Source: an uncultured Altererythrobacter sp. (GTDB lineage Bacteria; Pseudomonadota; Alphaproteobacteria; Sphingomonadales; Sphingomonadaceae). From it: DNA of 9,889 nucleotides. Each line of letters opens with the position of its first letter. Position 1 is the stretch's first letter. A program made the translations under genes and the position numbers. The stretch spans positions 1-9,889 of the forward strand of contig CAMPIA010000033.1 of NCBI GenBank assembly GCA_946886175.1, written 5' to 3'. This document shows, piece after piece, positions 6,219 to 9,889 of this stretch. The notes beneath the pieces were generated by a model. The model worked only from the letters and a program-made list of their open reading frames with translations, did not search any database and was not told the DNA's origin.

Positions 6219-7481
6219 ATGGCGTTCTTCTCGCTCGACCCGTATCATGCGGTGCTCGCCGGAGCAGGGGTCGCGATCATCGCTTCGTACTGGCTGCCGC
6301 GCTTCATCTCGGGCCGCGAACCGGCGGCGTCGGCGCTGCTCGTGCTGGCGGGAATGCTCGCCTTTTCGTTGCCGGGAATGCCCGCCGCGCCCAGCCCGCT
6401 CGTCTTTCCCTACGGCTGGGAACTGGTGGCCGAACTGGCGGTGATCCTCGGCCTGTTCGGCACCGGGCTCAGGATCGACCGCCTCGCGGGCCGGACGCAC
6501 TGGCTTCCCACGCTACGTCTGCTCGCCATCGCCATGCCGCTGACGATCGCGGCGCTGACGGTGTTCGGGTGGCAATTCGCCGGAATGACGCTCGCCGGGA
6601 GTCTGCTGCTCGGTGCGATCCTCGCGCCGACCGATCCCGTGCTCGCGGGCGACGTGCAGGTGGGACCGCCGCACGAGGGTGGCGAGCATCCGGTGCGCTA
6701 TGCGCTGACCACCGAGGCGGGCCTGAACGACGGGCTCGCCTTCCCCTTCGTCCATCTCGGCATCATGTTCGCCGCCGCCGGCGTGCTGACCATCGACATG
6801 GCAACCGAGTGGCTGCTGCGCGACGTGCTCTGGCGCATCGCGATGGGCGGCGCAGCAGGCGCGGCGATCGGCTGGCTGCTGGGCATGGTGCTGTTCGAAT
6901 GGCCGCGCCACAACCCGCTCTCGCGCACCCAGAGCGGGGTGATCGCACTCGCCGGGGTGATGGTGGCCTACGGCGGGGCCGAATTGCTCGAAGGGTATGG
7001 CTTCATCGCCGCGTTCGTCGCCGGAGTCGTGCTCCGGCGCGAGGAGACGCAGGACCATTTCCACAAGCGGCTGCACGACTTTTCCGAGTCGCTCGAGCAC
7101 TCGCTGACCGCCGTGCTGCTCGTGGTGCTGGGGGCCGCGCTGCCCGGCCTGATGCCCTACCTCGACTGGAGCCATGCCGCGATCGGCATCGCCCTGGTCT
7201 TCGTGATCCGTCCGCTGGTCGCCTGGGCCAGCCTGCTCGGCTCGCCGATCGCCGGGCGCGCGCGGCTGGTCACTGCATTCTATGGCGTGCGCGGCATCGG
7301 CTCGGTCTATTACCTCGCCTACGCCGGGCACCATGTGAAGCTGGTCGACGAGGGCGCGCTGTGGGCGACGATCGCGTTCACCATCGTCCTCTCGACCGTG
7401 GTCCACGGCCTGACCGCCGGGCTCGCGGTCGAAGGCACCGAGGCCGGGGACGCGGCGCCGGAGCCCAAGGCACAGCCGTAA
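6219..7481 (+). CDS. cation:proton antiporter, NhaP/CPA1 type
   Basis: This is a 420-residue integral inner-membrane protein of the Na+/H+ exchanger family (PF00999 type). It is predicted to exchange Na+ or K+ for protons in pH and ion homeostasis. About a dozen hydrophobic segments can be read. Signature elements of CPA1/NhaP proteins are present: LAPTDPVLA (136-143) with the TDP motif, EAGLNDGLAFPF (166-177) with the ion-binding Asn170-Asp171 pair, Arg331 in FVIRPL, and GVRGIGSVYYLAYA (356-369). There is no long cytosolic regulatory domain; the C-terminus ends in a short charged, Pro/Ala-rich tail. The ATG lies 5 bp after the stop of the DUF885 gene. The nearest GGAGG (6198-6202) is 16 nt away, so translation probably depends on reinitiation after the upstream gene. 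The ion specificity cannot be told from sequence. Confidence 0.92.
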   Translation: MAFFSLDPYHAVLAGAGVAIIASYWLPRFISGREPAASALLVLAGMLAFSLPGMPAAPSPLVFPYGWELVAELAVILGLFGTGLRIDRLAGRTHWLPTLRLLAIAMPLTIAALTVFGWQFAGMTLAGSLLLGAILAPTDPVLAGDVQVGPPHEGGEHPVRYALTTEAGLNDGLAFPFVHLGIMFAAAGVLTIDMATEWLLRDVLWRIAMGGAAGAAIGWLLGMVLFEWPRHNPLSRTQSGVIALAGVMVAYGGAELLEGYGFIAAFVAGVVLRREETQDHFHKRLHDFSESLEHSLTAVLLVVLGAALPGLMPYLDWSHAAIGIALVFVIRPLVAWASLLGSPIAGRARLVTAFYGVRGIGSVYYLAYAGHHVKLVDEGALWATIAFTIVLSTVVHGLTAGLAVEGTEAGDAAPEPKAQP

Positions 7482-7497
7482 GCCTTGCCTTGCACAC

Positions 7498-7550
7498 TTT
7501 CGCACGGCAGGATCCCCCAATGGATTCGTAAGGGGGGGAACCGTGCGAAA
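7498..7550 (+). promoter_or_regulatory. large inverted repeat over the ribosome site and GTG start of the metallopeptidase gene
   Basis: TTTCGCACGG (7498-7507) and CCGTGCGAAA (7541-7550) are perfect 10-bp inverted copies. Inside them TCCCCC (7513-7518) can pair with GGGGGA (7534-7539). In RNA this gives a two-part hairpin in which the ribosome site (G run, 7532-7538) is paired and the GTG start (7543-7545) is in the outer stem. The 15-nt loop contains ATG GAT TCG TAA (7520-7531). AGGA (7509-7512), 7 nt before that ATG, is unpaired in the same model. The layout suggests translational control by a leader mini-ORF. It is not a standard terminator because no T-run follows. Confidence 0.5.
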
Positions 7551-9078
7551 ACTGGGGGTTGCACTTGCGCTGGCCATGCTGGCCGGCCCCGTCCGCGCCG
7601 AATGGCACGAGGCGCAGAGCGAAAACTTCGTCATCTACGCCGATGACCGCGCGGAAGACATTCAGCGCTTCGGAGAGATGCTTGAGCGCTATCACGCGGC
7701 GATGGAGCTTCTCACCGGGCGCGAGGTGTCGCCCCCCAGCCCGTCGAGCCGCGTGACGATCTATGTGGTCGGTAGCGAGCGCGAGTTCGAGAAGCTCGGT
7801 CTGGGCGAGAACGTCGCGGGGTTCTACATTCCTCGGGCGGGCGGCTCGGTGGCGTTCGTGCCCAACATCAAGGTGCGCAGCGGCGAAACCGATTTTTCGC
7901 TCATCGTTCTGATGCACGAGTATGCGCATCACTTCCTCATTTCGGGCTCGCGCCATGCCATGCCGCGCTGGCTGTCGGAGGGCGCGGCGGAATTCTTCGC
8001 TTCGGCCAAATTCCCTTCCGACGGTTCGGTCGAAATCGGACGACCCGCCTATCACCGCGCGGCCGAATTGACGTATGCTGCCGACGTGTCCGTGGAGGAA
8101 CTGCTCGACCACAAACTCTACGAGGAGCAGCGCGGCAAAACGTTGGACGCCTTTTACGGCCGCGCCTGGGCGCTTTATCATTACCTGTCCTTCGACGAAG
8201 AGCGACGCGGGCAGCTTCCGGCCTATTGGAAATCCGTGACCGCGGGCACTTCGTCGCGCGAGGCAGCCCTGTCCGTCTTCGGCGATCTCGAGGAACTGGA
8301 AGACGATCTCGACTCCTATCTCAGGAGACGCCGCATTTTGTCCTACGATCTGCCGGCGGACTGGCTGACCATCGGCTCGGTCGGCGTTCGCCAGGTGAGC
8401 GAGGGCATGGCCGAGGTGCTCCCCCTTGTGATCCGCTCCAAGCGCGGAGTCGACGACAAGACCGCGGCCGAACTCCTGTCCGAGGTTCAGGCGGTCGCGG
8501 CACGATTTCCCAATGACGCCCGGGTGCTCGCCGCACTCGCCGAAGCCGAATACGACGCAGGCAACGACGCGGCCGCGATCGCCGCCGCCGATCGCGCGAT
8601 CGCAGCCGATCCCACGGTGAAGAACGCCTATGTCCAGAAAGGCTACGCCCTGTTCCGCATCGCGCCCGACGCGGCGGACCGCGACGTCGCCTACACCGCG
8701 GCGATGGTTCCGTTCACGGCGCTCAACAAGCTCGAGAACGATCACCCGCTGCCGCTGATCTATTTCTATCGCAGCTACGCCGAACGGGGCGAAGCGCCCA
8801 GCGACCATGCGCGCCATGCGCTCGAGCGTGCGTCCATGCTGGCGCCGTTCGACAAGGGGCTGGCGATGCAGGTCGCGATGATGCAGGCGCGAGAGGGCCG
8901 CATCGATTGGGCCAGGGAAACGCTCCAGCCGATCGCGGCCGATCCGCACGGCGGAGATCTCGCAGGCACCGCGCAGGTATACCTCCAGCAACTCGAAAGT
9001 GCCGTGCCGGGTGAGCCCTGGTATCCCGACGCGATGCCCACGGCGACCGCGGCGATCAATGAATCCGACGTCGAATAG
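7543..9078 (+). CDS. secreted HExxH metallopeptidase (peptidase MA-like) with TPR-like C-terminus
   Basis: This is a 511-residue exported protein, predicted to be a zinc metallopeptidase of clan MA. The signal peptide runs to about residue 19 (VRA before EW), with no lipobox, so the protein should be soluble in the periplasm. The catalytic motif HEYAHH gives zinc ligands His125 and His129 with the general base Glu126. LSEGAAEFF follows, in which Glu146 fits the third ligand (gluzincin pattern). The segment WHEAQSENFVIYAD at the N-terminus is typical of DUF1570/peptidase-MA-like proteins. The C-terminal half (about 303-485) is helical with TPR-like units such as AAIAAADRAIAADP (344-357), suggesting protein binding. 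The GTG start at 7543 is chosen because the run of seven G lies 4 nt upstream and it gives a complete signal peptide; an ATG at 7576 would truncate the signal. It lies 61 bp after the antiporter gene in the same direction and may be in its operon. The substrate is unknown. Confidence 0.87.
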   Translation: MRKLGVALALAMLAGPVRAEWHEAQSENFVIYADDRAEDIQRFGEMLERYHAAMELLTGREVSPPSPSSRVTIYVVGSEREFEKLGLGENVAGFYIPRAGGSVAFVPNIKVRSGETDFSLIVLMHEYAHHFLISGSRHAMPRWLSEGAAEFFASAKFPSDGSVEIGRPAYHRAAELTYAADVSVEELLDHKLYEEQRGKTLDAFYGRAWALYHYLSFDEERRGQLPAYWKSVTAGTSSREAALSVFGDLEELEDDLDSYLRRRRILSYDLPADWLTIGSVGVRQVSEGMAEVLPLVIRSKRGVDDKTAAELLSEVQAVAARFPNDARVLAALAEAEYDAGNDAAAIAAADRAIAADPTVKNAYVQKGYALFRIAPDAADRDVAYTAAMVPFTALNKLENDHPLPLIYFYRSYAERGEAPSDHARHALERASMLAPFDKGLAMQVAMMQAREGRIDWARETLQPIAADPHGGDLAGTAQVYLQQLESAVPGEPWYPDAMPTATAAINESDVE

Positions 9079-9093
9079 GGGAGCGGCCCCGGT

Positions 9094-9402
9094 TTATTTG
9101 CGACCGAAGAACCCGGCGATATCGTCGAACGGGTTGCCATCGTGATCCTGATCGAGGATCTGGGTGAAGCGGGCGAGCGAGCCCTCGCCCCCGATCTGTT
9201 CGACGATCTGCCGGAGCGTACCCTCGTCGAGTCCGGTCTTTTGCGCCGCGAGACCCACGGTGTCGCCGGGTTCGTGATGCGCCTCGCCGAGCGCGGCGAT
9301 GCCTTTCTCCGCCTCGCGCGGCTCGATGCCGAGCTTGTCGGCCATGTTCTTCACTGTCGGATGATCGTGCGCCGCGCCCAGCAGCCGGTCGAAGAGAGCC
9401 AT
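9094..9402 (-). CDS. DUF937-like small protein with calcium-loop-like C-terminus
   Basis: This is a 102-residue, mostly helical, soluble protein with no signal peptide or membrane segment. It starts MALFDRLLGAAHDHP. The C-terminus has DQDHDGNPFDDIAGFF (84-99), which resembles the DxDxDG loop of EF-hand/dockerin motifs and the LDxDGDGSxxDDLLG ending I associate with DUF937/YidB-like proteins. The last loop position is Ile rather than Glu/Asp, so calcium binding is doubtful. The start at 9402 is favoured over an in-frame ATG at 9486 because CAGGAGAA lies at the right distance, and the longer version would run through the terminator-like hairpin. It converges on the metallopeptidase gene with a 15-bp gap and lies downstream of pckA behind the hairpin, so it probably has its own promoter, which I could not identify. 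The function is unknown; the family assignment is moderate. Confidence 0.75.
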   Translation of the reverse strand: MALFDRLLGAAHDHPTVKNMADKLGIEPREAEKGIAALGEAHHEPGDTVGLAAQKTGLDEGTLRQIVEQIGGEGSLARFTQILDQDHDGNPFDDIAGFFGRK

Positions 9403-9451
9403 CGTCGTTCTCCTGTTTGACCCGCCACTATGGCCGGCCTGCCTCCAGAAC

Positions 9452-9488
9452 GAATGTCCCCGCCCGGGTTTCCCGAGCGGGGACATTC
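9452..9488 (-). terminator. long perfect hairpin downstream of pckA, probable terminator
   Basis: A 12-bp perfect inverted repeat, GAATGTCCCCGC (9452-9463) and GCGGGGACATTC (9477-9488), is followed inside by one C/A mismatch and a further 4-bp CGGG/CCCG stem with a TTT loop. It starts 27 bp beyond the pckA stop, the expected place for its transcription end. No clean T-run follows on either strand, so termination may be Rho-assisted, or the hairpin may stabilise the pckA mRNA 3' end. Confidence 0.6.
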
Positions 9489-9515
9489 CCTCTCCAACCG
9501 TAAAACCCGATGGGA

Positions 9516-9889
9516 TCAGGCGGCGACCGGCGTGTTCGGCGCTGCGTCGCGCACGCCCTGGTCGACATGGTCCGCGAAGGGCGCGAAGTTGTCGATGAAC
9601 AGCCGCACCAGCTTCTTCGCGGTCCGATCGTATTCACCCTTGTCGGCCCAGGTCGAGCGCGGATCGAGAATGCCATCGTCGACGCCGGGAACGCTCACCG
9701 GCACCTCGAACCCGAAATTCGGATCCTTGCGGAATTCGGCCTCGTTGAGGCTGCCGTCGAGCGCGGCGTTGAGCAGCGCGCGGGTGGCCTTGATCGGCAT
9801 GCGCTTGCCGACGCCGTACTTGCCGCCGGTCCACCCGGTGTTGAGCAGCCAGCACTGCACCCCGCCCTTGGCGATGCGCTCCTTGAGCA
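9516..9889 (-). CDS. pckA: phosphoenolpyruvate carboxykinase (ATP), partial (N-terminus outside the window)
   Basis: This enzyme converts oxaloacetate and ATP to phosphoenolpyruvate, CO2 and ADP, the entry step of gluconeogenesis from TCA intermediates, in the cytosol. The window holds the C-terminal 123 residues, about the last quarter of a protein that is usually about 540 residues long. They begin [18 protein letters not shown] and include [19 protein letters not shown], which contains the nucleotide-site GVGKRM. They continue with [20 protein letters not shown] and the ending [14 protein letters not shown]. These match the C-terminal end of E. coli-type ATP-dependent PckA closely, including the VPGVD-ILDPR and LFIDNF motifs, and not the GTP-dependent family. 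The stop TGA is at 9516-9518, followed by a strong hairpin. Any regulatory region lies outside the window. Confidence 0.97.
   Translation of the reverse strand, partial: LKERIAKGGVQCWLLNTGWTGGKYGVGKRMPIKATRALLNAALDGSLNEAEFRKDPNFGFEVPVSVPGVDDGILDPRSTWADKGEYDRTAKKLVRLFIDNFAPFADHVDQGVRDAAPNTPVAA

Noticed and set aside
7378..8991. Long open frame (537 codons) on the minus strand opposite the metallopeptidase
   Set aside because: It is antisense to a gene with a clear signal peptide and zinc motif; its composition is that of a shadow frame and it crosses into the antiporter gene.
9078..9099. GGGG-AGCGG-CCCC followed by GGTTTATTT as terminator for the metallopeptidase gene
   Set aside because: The stem is only 4 bp and the T-rich stretch is interrupted and overlaps the stop codon of the convergent gene. 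Too weak to call.
9403..9486. Longer start for the DUF937-like protein at 9486
   Set aside because: It would place the coding start inside the pckA terminator hairpin. The ATG at 9402 has a proper ribosome site.
1..9889. tRNA/rRNA genes, CRISPR arrays, insertion sequences, integrases, phage or toxin-antitoxin genes
   Set aside because: No cloverleaf-like sequence, no regularly spaced repeats, no terminal repeats with a transposase and no matching proteins were seen in the parts not covered by genes. All intergenic stretches are under 200 bp.

Overview
The window is GC-rich chromosomal DNA (roughly two thirds G+C by eye), densely coded and with no mobile-element, phage, CRISPR or RNA-gene signature. 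The protein set suggests an alphaproteobacterium of the order Sphingomonadales, plausibly the Erythrobacter/Altererythrobacter group. The pointers are a proline-rich TonB of sphingomonad type, a Tat-exported DUF885 lipoprotein, two class V aminotransferases next to a short alpha/beta hydrolase, and an ATP-dependent PEP carboxykinase. This assignment is inferred from protein character, not from a marker gene.

Left part (1-2400, minus strand): a tightly overlapping sulfur/Fe-S operon, read right to left. It holds a NifS/IscS-type cysteine desulfurase (1329-2399, with no ATG/GTG/TTG start at its homologous N-terminus), a second, divergent cysteine desulfurase paralog (253-1332), and an adrenodoxin-type 2Fe-2S ferredoxin cut by the window edge. 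The joints are ATGA and TGATG overlaps, so co-translation is likely. A short alpha/beta hydrolase (2527-3183, plus) is divergent from this operon. The two share an intergenic region with a self-complementary TATATA that could be the -10 element in both directions.

Middle part (3184-4254): a stand-alone tonB (3352-4026, plus) with its own candidate promoter, a perfect 10-bp hairpin in the leader and a strong ribosome binding site. It converges on a small two-helix membrane protein (4042-4254, minus).

Right part (4366-9078, plus): a probable three-gene run. It holds a Tat lipoprotein of the DUF885 family with a zinc-protease-like signature, an NhaP/CPA1-type cation:proton antiporter that starts 5 bp after it, and a secreted HExxH (peptidase MA-like) metalloprotease with TPR-like repeats. 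All three products concern the envelope. The start of the third gene lies inside a large inverted repeat that would hide its ribosome binding site and GTG start, with a three-codon mini-ORF in the loop. This is the most interesting regulatory structure in the window.

Right edge (9094-9889, minus): a 102-residue DUF937-like protein with a calcium-loop-like C-terminus, a long perfect hairpin (probable terminator), and the C-terminal part of pckA (ATP-dependent PEP carboxykinase), cut by the window edge.

Most of the window is ordinary core genome. I found no evidence for a new defence, mobile or biosynthetic system. The points worth a second look are regulatory structures and unusual start sites.
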